Shown: positions 1 through 7,451 of the stretch, one piece after another | Position numbering within the stretch: the stretch's first letter is position 1 | Layout: the number at the start of each line of letters is the position of its first letter | Assembly (NCBI GenBank): GCA_013054445.1 | Contig: JAAMPI010001260.1 | Coordinates: 1-16,919 of the forward strand | Length of the DNA stretch: 16,919 nucleotides | From: Cudoniella acicularis | Lineage: Eukaryota; Ascomycota; Leotiomycetes; Helotiales; Helotiaceae | Reading direction: 5' to 3' | Program-made: the position numbers and the translations under genes | The notes under the pieces: model-generated | What the model was told of the DNA's origin: nothing | Database searches by the model: none | What the model saw: the letters and a program-made list of their open reading frames with translations, nothing else

Positions 1-1905
1 CTAAAGTGTCTTTCAGGCTTGGATATTATTCACCAGCTAGCGTTTTATCTCACGAGTCGAGAAAGCAAGAGTAGCTCAACACGCTACAAATACGAAGAAC
101 TCGACCCCGAGAAAAACGAAATTAGACTTGTCAAAATCACGAAGACTAGCCCATTTTCGAGACCGAGTTATAGTCTAGTGAAGCTTGAGCTTGATCAAAT
201 ATTTTCTGGTCCGATCAACTACGACGCAATATCCTATACTTGGGACCAGCAAAAAAGAAATGTCGCGTTTGACGGAATGGATCTGGAAACAACTATCAAC
301 GTGCAGAGAATTCTCCAACAACGAGCCTCTTGTTTAAGAACGACCTATCTCTGGATAGACGCCGTATGCATCAATCAAAAAAACATAAAAGAACAATCAT
401 CCCAGATTGCACTGATGGGAAAAATATACTCTCAAGGACGACGAACACTCATCTGGCTGGAGAATGATAGCCCAAAACCGTCAGAAATCATCATCATCAA
501 ATTGATCTTTACTTTACTCACATTGTGCAAAAGATACTGGGAAGACGCTCCAGTTATCCTGAATTATATCTCCCTTTTTGTCATAGGGCCCGGCAAATGT
601 CAGAGCATGGACCGTTTTCTCGGTCACAGATACTGGGGTCGTGCTTGGGTCATCCAGGAGATTGCCCGTGGAAGAGAGGTGCACATTTTATATGGCAGCC
701 AATTTTTAGACTGGAAACAAGTGGCGTATTCATTTGGGCTGATGACTCAACCGCCGCTGTACCAGTATATGAACAAGAACCTCATAGTGGACGTCGCCCG
801 GAGGCTGTCGACTGGGGAGCCAGGAGATTCTGTTAAAGCTATGAGTGCTACTGCCATCGATAGTACTAAAATCCCTTTTCTCGACAAAACAAAGAGAGTG
901 CGTTCTCAGGGGCTTCTTCCCCTAACAGCTGCGCTAGAATGGTCATCGGCTTCTGAAGCGACTAAGCCGAGTGATAAAATCTTTGCTCTTCGGGGCCTAG
1001 TGCTTCACGACTCTGATTTGACATCGAAAATGGCGTATGCATTACGACCAGACTCCTCGAGCAGTTATACTCGGGTCTTCACTCGTGTAGCGAAGTTTCT
1101 ACTTTCTACGGATCCGGAATATCTGTTTAGGAGAGCTGGCGTAGGTTTTCAACGTCGAGAGCCAAATGATAACACTGTCCTACCGAGTTGGGTTCCAGAC
1201 TGGACGCAACAACTCTCCGTCATCGAGTTGGAACCGCAACCGTACCGCGCAGGTGGGATGGGAAAATTCAAAGCTGATATTCTCGACAACGGTCATATCT
1301 GTATCCCCGTCATTGAGATCTGTGCTTTGGTCTCACTTACAGAACCAATGGTACCCACAGCGAAAAACGACTCGGGAATGCAAACTTATTTTGTTAAATC
1401 AGCTCTGGCTCTTTTTGACTCCGAGCCGGATATATATCTCCCACAGGGTCAAACCCGTACGGAGGCTTTTTGGCGCACTATAATCAGCAACACTGTAAGG
1501 CGGACACCAACTACAGCACTTCAATACCCCGTTCCTCTGAACTGGAATGAGAAATTTGAAAGTTGGAAGACATCGATATTGGACCCTGACTTTGATCATG
1601 TGCAAAACTTACAAAACTTCGAACCTCGTGGTGATCGTGGTCAGGATTTCAACCTTAACTTTATAGTTGCTTGCCAAAGCAGGTGTTTTGCGATTTCCGA
1701 GGGTGGCTATATGGTGCTTGTGCCGGAATTGGCGAAGAAGGGCGATAAAGTTTGCGTCATTCCTGGTATCGGGTTGCCTGTGGTGTTTCGGAAGAACGAG
1801 AAAGGGGATCTTTGGGTTTATGTCGGGACTTGCTATGTTCATGGGTTGATGGATGGGGAGGCAATAAACTTGGGAAGGCCAGTCATGGACTATGTCGTTG
1901 TTTGA
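1..1905 (+). CDS. HET-domain (heterokaryon incompatibility) protein, 5' partial
   Basis: HET proteins are fungal non-self-recognition/cell-death factors; the specific partner is not recognisable here. Numbering from the Leu at base 19, the HET domain spans about residues 68-215: YDAISYTW (68-75), LWIDAVCINQ (111-120), an LMGKIY / LIWLE block (132-147) and RAWVIQEIARG (208-218). The C-terminal region (about 555-620) has the usual HET tail, with GDKVCVIPG and YVHGLMDGEA. The stop is TGA at 1903-1905. The frame is open to base 1, and the first in-frame ATG (residue 87) lies inside the HET domain, so the true start is upstream of the window. TTG at 19 is not a credible eukaryotic start. Bases 1-16 (ctaaag...tttcag) resemble a branch site plus 3' splice site, so this could be an exon beginning at 17. 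The visible length (about 630 aa) and the YEELDP...IRL segment near the N-terminus suggest that little is missing. Family assignment is secure; the exact function is not. Confidence 0.9.
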   Translation, partial: LKCLSGLDIIHQLAFYLTSRESKSSSTRYKYEELDPEKNEIRLVKITKTSPFSRPSYSLVKLELDQIFSGPINYDAISYTWDQQKRNVAFDGMDLETTINVQRILQQRASCLRTTYLWIDAVCINQKNIKEQSSQIALMGKIYSQGRRTLIWLENDSPKPSEIIIIKLIFTLLTLCKRYWEDAPVILNYISLFVIGPGKCQSMDRFLGHRYWGRAWVIQEIARGREVHILYGSQFLDWKQVAYSFGLMTQPPLYQYMNKNLIVDVARRLSTGEPGDSVKAMSATAIDSTKIPFLDKTKRVRSQGLLPLTAALEWSSASEATKPSDKIFALRGLVLHDSDLTSKMAYALRPDSSSSYTRVFTRVAKFLLSTDPEYLFRRAGVGFQRREPNDNTVLPSWVPDWTQQLSVIELEPQPYRAGGMGKFKADILDNGHICIPVIEICALVSLTEPMVPTAKNDSGMQTYFVKSALALFDSEPDIYLPQGQTRTEAFWRTIISNTVRRTPTTALQYPVPLNWNEKFESWKTSILDPDFDHVQNLQNFEPRGDRGQDFNLNFIVACQSRCFAISEGGYMVLVPELAKKGDKVCVIPGIGLPVVFRKNEKGDLWVYVGTCYVHGLMDGEAINLGRPVMDYVVV

Positions 1906-2419
1906 CAAACATTTCTTTATAGTTTGGGTAGAAAATAAGCTGGTTGATACTTGAAGGGGAAAGGGGGTGAGATCACGTGTCAACGGCGGACATAAGGAAA
2001 ATCATTAACCCGGCCTCCCCCCAGCTGCGGACATAAGACCAGCACCGTCCGCAACCCCTCTCATTGGCCACATTAGTCCGAAATGTCTTCCCAATGTCCG
2101 AAGAAAAATTGTGGAAGGATACTATTTTGAGGATCCAGGTGCCAGTGCAGAGATGTACTTGTTGTATTCCCGCGGAGGTAATGGGAATGTATCACTTTCA
2201 TCACCTTTTCGTTTTGATGGTCGGAGTGGTCTTGATTTCCGGTTTCCGGGGGAGGAATGGTATATAGGTAGAGGGATTCATTTCTGTTCCTCTGAAAATT
2301 ATTTCATTGTCGAGGTCTCGCAAGCGAAAGCTCAAATACCGCCACTTCAGACACTCCCAAACAAAAAGATCCATTTCTAATCAAATCAAATCAATTCTTT
2401 TCATCCCTATAAACTCACA
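1906..2419 (+). promoter_or_regulatory. Intergenic region / SDR promoter
   Basis: This 514-bp gap holds the HET 3' flank and the SDR upstream region. Visible elements are a palindromic CACGTG at 1974-1979, two exact copies of CGGACATAAG (1987-1996 and 2028-2037, 41 bp apart), an inverted CCAAT box (ATTGG) near 2063-2070, and a TATA-like tatataggta at 2261-2270, about 150 bp before the SDR ATG. Just before the ATG, ctcacaATGcc gives a good A at -3. Short open frames at 2064-2380 look like chance: no family is recognised and they lead into the SDR 5' UTR. Binding functions are inferred from motif shape only. Confidence 0.5.
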
Positions 2420-3607
2420 ATGCCACATGTCTCCGCCATCTCGGCTTTCTTCCCTCCAGCCCCAACATTCACAGACAAAGACCTCCCCTCCCTCATATCC
2501 AAAGTTTATATCGTCACCGGCGCGGCTTCAGGTGTCGGCTACGAGACAGCAAAGATCCTCTATTCAGCCGGAGCGACCGTGTACATCGGTGCGCGCTCTG
2601 CTAGTCGATGCAAAGGCGCTATTGTGAAGATAGAGGCGGAGACGAGCGCTCTCGATGCTTCTAAGAAAGGGAGATTAGAGAGTTTGATTGTTGATTTGGC
2701 GGATTTGGCGACTGTGAAGGTTGGTGCGGGTGAGTTTTTGGCCAGAGAGACGAGGCTGGATGGGTTGATTCATAATGCGGGTGTGATGGAGCCTCCAGCG
2801 GGGAGCAAGGATAAGTTTGTGAGTTTGCCACTTGGTTTCACCTTATTTGCATCGTAGGAAGGTGTTCATTCGAGTCCCGCACGTGATTGCTGACTTCAGA
2901 GTGGTGATAGGGTCGTGATCTGGAAATGTCAACGAATTGCTTGGGTCCTTACCTTCTTACTCTCCTACTTAAGCCAGTTCTAGTCAATACCGCTTCTTCC
3001 CCAAAAACTACGCCATTCAGCGTCCGCGTCGTGTTTGTCACGTCGATGTTGCAGCGAAGTATCCCAACTGGCGGAATGAATTTCCAATCAGATGGAACGC
3101 CAAAGATTCTGAGCGGGTTTATGGCGAATTACATGCAGACCAAAGTTGGGTGTGCTTGGTTGTCTATGAAATTTGCGCAACGTTTGGGGGAGAAGAAGAT
3201 ATTGAGTCTTGTGAGTTTCCGGGTTCGAATACTAAATGAAGGATGTGAACTGACATTAGAGTAGAGCTTGCATCCAGGGCTAATGAAGACCGAGTTGCAA
3301 AGAGATTCGCCGCCTCCGATGAGGTTAATCATGGTAAGTTTCACATTTCGGGGTTGAAAGAATATTGCTTTACTTACCTCCTCCTCATTAGAGTGTTGTT
3401 TGTAAACCTCCCGTCTATGGTGCCTATTCCGAGATCTACGCCGCTTTCTCACCAGAAGTAACCGCGGAGCATAATGGTGGTTATCTCATGGCTTGGGGCC
3501 GCATTGCCGAGGTTCCTGAAGAAATCGTTAAGCAACAAGGACCTGGCGGAAACGGAGCCAAGTTCTATGAATATTGTGACCGAGAAGTCCAACAATATGT
3601 AAATTGA
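2420..3607 (+). CDS. Short-chain dehydrogenase/reductase (SDR), four exons, 327 aa
   Basis: This is an NAD(P)H-dependent oxidoreductase of the Rossmann-fold SDR family, close to the fungal retinol-dehydrogenase-like group; the substrate is unknown. Proposed exons are 2420-2818, 2911-3210, 3265-3333 and 3392-3607. All introns are phase 0, with donors GTGAGT, GTGAGT and GTAAGT, and introns 1 and 2 have CTGAC branch sites. Splicing gives 133+100+23+71 = 327 aa, a normal family length. Motifs: cofactor TGAASGVG (33-40), acidic VDL (91-93), HNAG (118-121), TNCLG with N142, S178 in VFVTSM, and YMQTK (Y207, K211). The N-S-Y-K tetrad is therefore intact. After YxxxK come SLHPGLMKTELQR and a C-terminal YGAYSEIYAAFSPE block typical of the fungal subfamily. 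The start is the first ATG of the frame. The gene is convergent with the Zn2Cys6 regulator, with 72 bp between stops. Catalytic class is secure; splice sites are strongly supported by motif continuity. Confidence 0.92.
2819..2910 (+). other. SDR intron 1
   Basis: GTGAGT donor at 2819, CTGAC branch at 2890-2894 and acceptor gatAG at 2909-2910. An earlier AG at 2898-2899 would also be phase 0 but gives an unrelated frame (SGDRVVIW...), whereas 2910 restores GRDLEMSTNCLG. The intron contains a CACGTG at 2880-2885. Confidence 0.85.
3211..3264 (+). other. SDR intron 2
   Basis: 54 nt, with GTGAGT donor, CTGAC branch at 3250-3254 and acceptor gtAG at 3263-3264. Joining gives ILSL-SLHPGLMKTE, the expected post-YxxxK SDR segment. 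Read-through hits a stop at 3262-3264. Confidence 0.85.
3334..3391 (+). other. SDR intron 3
   Basis: 58 nt, with GTAAGT donor after MRLIM and acceptor catTAG at 3389-3391. The branch site is weak (cttac). Joining continues the frame into SVVCKPPVYGAYSE and reaches TGA at 3605-3607. Confidence 0.82.
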
Positions 3608-3679
3608 AGCAGGAGCATTAGGGCCGAAATGTGCAATTTGGATATTATGTACTAAATAGTAATGGACAGAATTTTAGAT
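3608..3679. other. 72-bp convergent 3' intergenic gap
   Basis: This is all that separates the SDR stop (3607) from the regulator stop (3680-3682). The two transcripts must therefore share or overlap their 3' UTRs and poly(A) sites. The stretch is AT-rich (for example attatgtactaaatag); no unambiguous AATAAA is seen. Confidence 0.7.
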
Positions 3680-6442
3680 TTACACATTTCCAAGCATATC
3701 GTAATTCAGTTCACTAAATGAGAGGTCGTCAGGGTTGATATTTGGCCAGGTGTTATCGACGTTGGGCTTTGGGAAGATATGATCATCGAACAGCTCCTAA
3801 ATAATTGTTAGTCACGGGTGGCGTTTCTCTTTCAAGACACATAATCTTGGTGTGTGGTGTAAAGACGTACCCAATCAAAAGTATCTTGCATGCTGATCAA
3901 GTCCCCAATGGGATCAGCAGGTATTGAAATGAACTTCTCATCGCGCATTCCAATGCTAGAAGACGATGCGGTATTGTCCGTAATCTGGGAAGGCCATAAG
4001 TCTTGAGGTTGAAGACCCTGGATGGATGAGGCGTATAACGATGATGAGTCTGATAAAAGTTAGTACGAATATAACATTTATTCTCAGGTCAAGCCTATCA
4101 AAGTTGACAGAGGAGTGTCCAGGGTGAATATATTATATACCTTCCAAGGACAGGTCTGACAAAACATTTGTTTTGGCCCCATTATTGAATGGCGAATTGT
4201 TGGCGACTGCTATTCCGGAATTCGAGGGATATTTCAATGCTGAATTAACTCTTGTAAGCATCCCTTTCACAAGTGAGACCGCTTTTGGCGCATCGGGAAG
4301 GTTTCGCGTTTTGGCCCAAATTTCCAAAGATTTTTCGAGTGCCACGAGTTTGTTCCAATCTCCTTGCCGATCTGGTTGCATGATATTTTCAGCGTTGAGG
4401 CCCTCATCAACGGCTTGCAATATGCTCATGCATATTATCATTGCCGCCAAAAGGAAGTCATGCATCGCAATTGTTGATACAAACCACTTGTCTTGTGCAA
4501 GAGGACCACCAGGTAGACATGCTTCGTAACACATCGATTGTGCTTTCAAAAGTTCCATCGACGATTCCAAAGCGATTTGCTTAGAGTAAGCGTACTGCGG
4601 ATCCTCATAACCCTTGAGGTATCGTCGATGAAGCATGCATCGACTCTTTTGAAATACCAGCAGAAGACCAAATTGTTTGATGATAATTTCGGGTGAGTCC
4701 ATAATAGAGAGTCCTGACGGGCTTATCCTGTAGAAGCTTGGAACTTTCTTGTATGCATTTTGAAGGAGAGTGTCCAACGTCATGACTTCCTCATAAGGAG
4801 GTGTGGTGAGCCCATTCGCTAGAGCAACGATCTTCCCGCTTTCATGACACAATCTACTCTTGGAAAGCAAATATGTGGCAGGAGTGAGTTCAGATTCGGG
4901 CCGAGAGGGGGGTAGCTCAGATGAATTTTCATCAAAATCTTCGTCTCTCAAATTGCTCGGGTAGCCAGTATCCGTATCAATAGCATGAATCATTCCTGGC
5001 AAACCGATGTGGAAGCTTGCGAGTAAATCAATCTGGGCGATGTGATGCCAAATACGTCGCCGGAATTCTGCTTGAAATGGTGTGATATGTCCCCCAATTT
5101 TGGTCGAGTCTCGATGCAAACCCATTCGCAGGGCGAGCCGGATAATATTACCAATTAAGAGATACATGTGCACTTGGCCATCCTTGCTGATCAAAAATTC
5201 TGCCTCGGCGAATACGCAAAGCGTTTCAATGGTATGAGGCCCAGGCTTTGTGAAGTTTGAGATAACAAGAGCGTGAACGGTGCAATTGCGATACTTGTGA
5301 ATAGCTTCCATTGGGTCGACGTCTCCTTCTGGCAACGTGTCGCTTGAGCCAAGTTGCGCAAGCGAAGCAACCGAAATTACGCAATACAAAAGTCCTAGCC
5401 AAGAGACGGGAGCTCCATCAGGGTCGGCCCAGAATTGAGTGTACTATTGAGAGTGTTAGCATTCTTTCTGTGTCAATTCGTCTTCGCAGATTGCCATTAA
5501 AGTTCTAGTGTTGTGATGAAGGCTTGTCGTAGCCTCTGCAGCGATCAACTATGCATTGACAGGGCGAAAGCACCACATCTAGGAACCAAAGAATTGACCT
5601 ACCTGCTTTTGAAATGTCGGTCTGTGAAGGACCTCTGTGTTAAAATTAGCTTTCCACAGGGAGAAACAATTTCGGAAACACGCACGTTTAGAATGACTAT
5701 TGGAATTAAAGTATGAAAACACAAGACGGTCAACAACCAATCTGTCAGGAAGCGATGCCAAAAGATGACTCTTTGTGACCGGAGATTTAGCATTGAAGCA
5801 CAGGGTAGCGTATGGAATGATATCTGGGCGATCGGCGGTGGATTCAGCTTCTATGCTTTCGAAGTAATCCTTCAGATCCTCCATCTAGAAAATAATCAGT
5901 AAGCGGGATTTTATATGGGATCGACTTCTCACATCTTCGAGAATCGCTGCCCAATGAGTTGCGCCAACATAGGTAGACTCATTTGAACCAACCAGAACTT
6001 GACCGCCACCCGAATTCGAGTCTTTCTGCGAATCGTGAGACAAACTTTCACTCCCTGAGTCTTGCTGCATCTCGGAGTGAGAATCGGATCCCGTTGGTTG
6101 ATTATTATCGCTTAAAGAGCTGCTTTGTGGCGTTCCAACTGTTGGGGCTGAAGTCTGGGCAGCCATAACGTTCTTGACCAAGCTCTCGAGGTGCTTGAGT
6201 CGGTTTTGCATGCTCACGGCCGGTTTCCTACGAGCAGCCGGTGCTGGAATGTTGCAAGCAGAAGCTCGTCCTTTCTTCATACATTGGGAACAAGGCTGCT
6301 TCCTATCGCATTTCAATTTGCCTTGGCGACACTGCGTGCAGCTGAGTTGTGCCCGATTTCTCCTCATCACCAGGGGCTGGTGATGCGACGACACGTTGGT
6401 ATCTTTGCCATCGGGTGAGACGTCGGTGGTCGAGCTACTCAT
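3680..6442 (-). CDS. Zn(II)2Cys6 transcription factor with fungal_trans domain, five exons, 796 aa
   Basis: A nuclear DNA-binding regulator; its target genes are unknown. Exons on the minus strand are 6442-5933, 5884-5603, 5443-4141, 4049-3871 and 3796-3680. Each junction keeps the frame, giving 170+94+494 (exons 3+4)+38 = 796 aa. The binuclear zinc cluster is C35-x2-C38-x6-C45-x5-C51-x2-C54-x8-C63, with basic residues between the cysteines. A short coiled coil/linker (MQNRLKHLESLVKNV, 78-92) follows. The middle homology region includes HRPTFQKQYTQFWADP across the exon 2/3 junction and IDLLASFHIGLPG...DTDTGYPSN. The C-terminus (DPIGDLISMQDTFDW-ELFDDHIFP) is acidic and hydrophobic. The ATG at 6440-6442 is chosen because the upstream in-frame codons are only GTG/CTG until a stop at 6563-6565. 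The C-terminal exons are short and easily missed. Family is certain; exon boundaries are strongly supported. Confidence 0.93.
3797..3870 (-). other. Regulator intron 4
   Basis: 74 nt, donor GTACGT, branch CTAAC and acceptor ttTAG. It joins DTFDW to ELFDDHIFPKPN, then TAA at 3680-3682. Confidence 0.82.
4050..4140 (-). other. Regulator intron 3
   Basis: 91 nt, donor GTATAT, branch ACTAAC and acceptor atcAG. It splits a GAC codon (phase 1). Read-through would end the protein at LEGI with TAA at 4133-4135. Confidence 0.8.
5444..5602 (-). other. Regulator intron 2
   Basis: 159 nt, the longest intron seen. Donor GTAGGT follows FQKQ, a perfect GCTAAC branch lies near 5456-5461, and the acceptor caatAG ends at 5444. 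Joining yields PTFQKQ-YTQFWADP, the conserved regulator segment. Confidence 0.85.
5885..5932 (-). other. Regulator intron 1
   Basis: 48 nt, donor GTGAGA after ILED, branch ctgat and acceptor ttctAG. The frame resumes with MEDLKDYFESIE. Confidence 0.85.
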
Positions 6443-6986
6443 TTCCACGTCCAGTTTGTCGAGAGAAGAAATGGGGGGAAATGTCGATGTCAATGTCGAT
6501 GTTGATGTCAACGTCAACGTAATGACAACGTCAATGCGAGGCCCGAAGTCCGCCACCAGGTCTTATAATCTTATGTCACGTGAGGTGGCAATTCACCTGG
6601 ATTTTCGAGAATTCGAACACCGCATACTGTAATAATTGGTTTCGAAGATAATACCATTTAATGGCCTAAGATTACTCCCAGGGGGCTTTTGGGTAATTAC
6701 CTTAATAAAAATGCTAATAGATTACAGGTAGTGCTTCCAGCCTGCCACAAGGTTCCATACTATTTCCGATCGACCTGTTCGACGATGATTCGAGCGTTAC
6801 TCGCGTCTTTGTTGGGCTATTATTGGCCCCCTGTCCTTCAGTTGAAGCTATTTCTGACCACCCTGCTGCTCTACGACCCGCGCCTATAGAAGAGTCCTAT
6901 ATAACAAGAATCTGTGAAAATATCTTATAACCTTATGCAAATACAAAGCCTGAGACCTAACGAGCCTGAGGTCAGAATTCTGGTTC
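6443..6986 (-). promoter_or_regulatory. Upstream region of the Zn2Cys6 regulator
   Basis: Read on the minus strand, the ATG context is gtggaaATGAG (G at -3). Upstream lie a hexamer-repeat tract (6481 onward), a TATA-like attataaga (about 6562-6570) and a palindromic CACGTG (6577-6582). From 6600 to 6986 I see no coding signal. Composition is normal and CpA/TpG are present, unlike the block to the right. Promoter role is inferred from position. Confidence 0.45.
6481..6537. repeat. Hexanucleotide microsatellite upstream of the regulator
   Basis: Six in-phase plus-strand units run from 6481 to 6516 (atgtcg, atgtca, atgtcg, atgttg, atgtca, acgtca) and then degenerate. On the regulator strand these are GACATC/GACATT/GACGTT. 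Because the unit is six bases, the untranslated leader stays open in frame with the CDS (a Thr/Leu/Ser-rich run), which can tempt a gene finder to extend the protein upstream. The tract also contains repeated TGACGT-like half sites. Confidence 0.8.
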
Positions 6987-7143
6987 CCGTTGCGCTGCCA
7001 CCAGCATTGCACTGGACCGTGCACTTATAAGCGAGGAAATCCAGCAAATCAGAGAGCCAAGATCTGGGTTTGAGCCTTCTGATTTGCTACGATTTTGCGC
7101 GTACAATTGATCATGAACTGCAATGCTGATGGCAGCGCAACGG
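6987..7143. mobile_element. 157-bp foldback / MITE-like element
   Basis: The ends are 25-bp inverted repeats (6987-7011 and 7119-7143, starting ccgttgcgctgcca) with one mismatch. Internally, agcaaatcaga (near 7043) pairs with tctgatttgct (near 7078), so most of the unit can fold into an imperfect hairpin. No ORF and no clear target-site duplication is visible. It lies immediately before the poly(T) and the RIP-affected block. A non-autonomous TIR element is the simplest reading; the family is unknown. Confidence 0.6.
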
Positions 7144-7163
7144 ATAATGCTTTTTTTTTATCC

Positions 7164-7451
7164 TGTAGTCAAGAATATCTAGTTCAGAATAGAGAATAAT
7201 CATAATTTCTAAAATATAAATATAAACAAAAGCGTAGACGTAATATTCTAGCCTTAACTAAAGGGTCGATAATAATGTTATAGCGTACGTAAGTAGTATA
7301 AATCAAGTAGTACTCTCTATTCTTAGAATTATCGACGAAGAAGAGAAGAAGCTAGATATAGGAAAGACTATCGTCTTAAGGGAGCGCAGCTCCTAGACTA
7401 GTCCTAGAACAGACTAGCTCGGAATATATAACTCGTACTAGATCTGTTATA
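7164..7451. repeat. LTR-like block (putative solo or relic LTR, about 288 bp)
   Basis: It begins TGTAGTC and ends ...TGTTATA, which is TGTTACA if the final CA became TA by RIP. A TATA-like agtataaat lies about 134 bp in. Its left flank is a T9 run and host DNA; its right flank is directly the broken pol of copy C. It does not resemble the LTR of copies B and C, so it belongs to another family or element. Orientation is unresolved, since the reverse complement also reads TG...CA. There are no flanking duplications. Confidence 0.4.

Noticed and set aside
19..21. TTG as the start of the HET protein
   Set aside because: Not a usual start in fungi; the frame continues to base 1.
1609..1983. Minus-strand 124-aa frame over the HET C-terminus
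   Set aside because: Antisense shadow of a coding region with clear HET-family sequence.
2064..2380. Small plus-strand open frames between HET and SDR (67-89 aa)
   Set aside because: No recognisable family, no intron or context support, and they overlap the TATA-like site and the SDR 5' UTR.
2898..2899. Alternative AG acceptor for SDR intron 1
   Set aside because: Phase-compatible, but gives a frame without SDR similarity; 2910 restores the conserved GRDLEMSTNCLG.
1..6442. Secondary-metabolite or defence gene cluster
   Set aside because: HET, SDR and a Zn2Cys6 regulator are common separately; no backbone enzyme, transporter or other cluster marker is present in the window.
7058..7075. tRNA-like B box (ggtttgagcc) inside the foldback element
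   Set aside because: No matching A box or cloverleaf could be found, so neither a tRNA nor a tRNA-derived SINE is supported.
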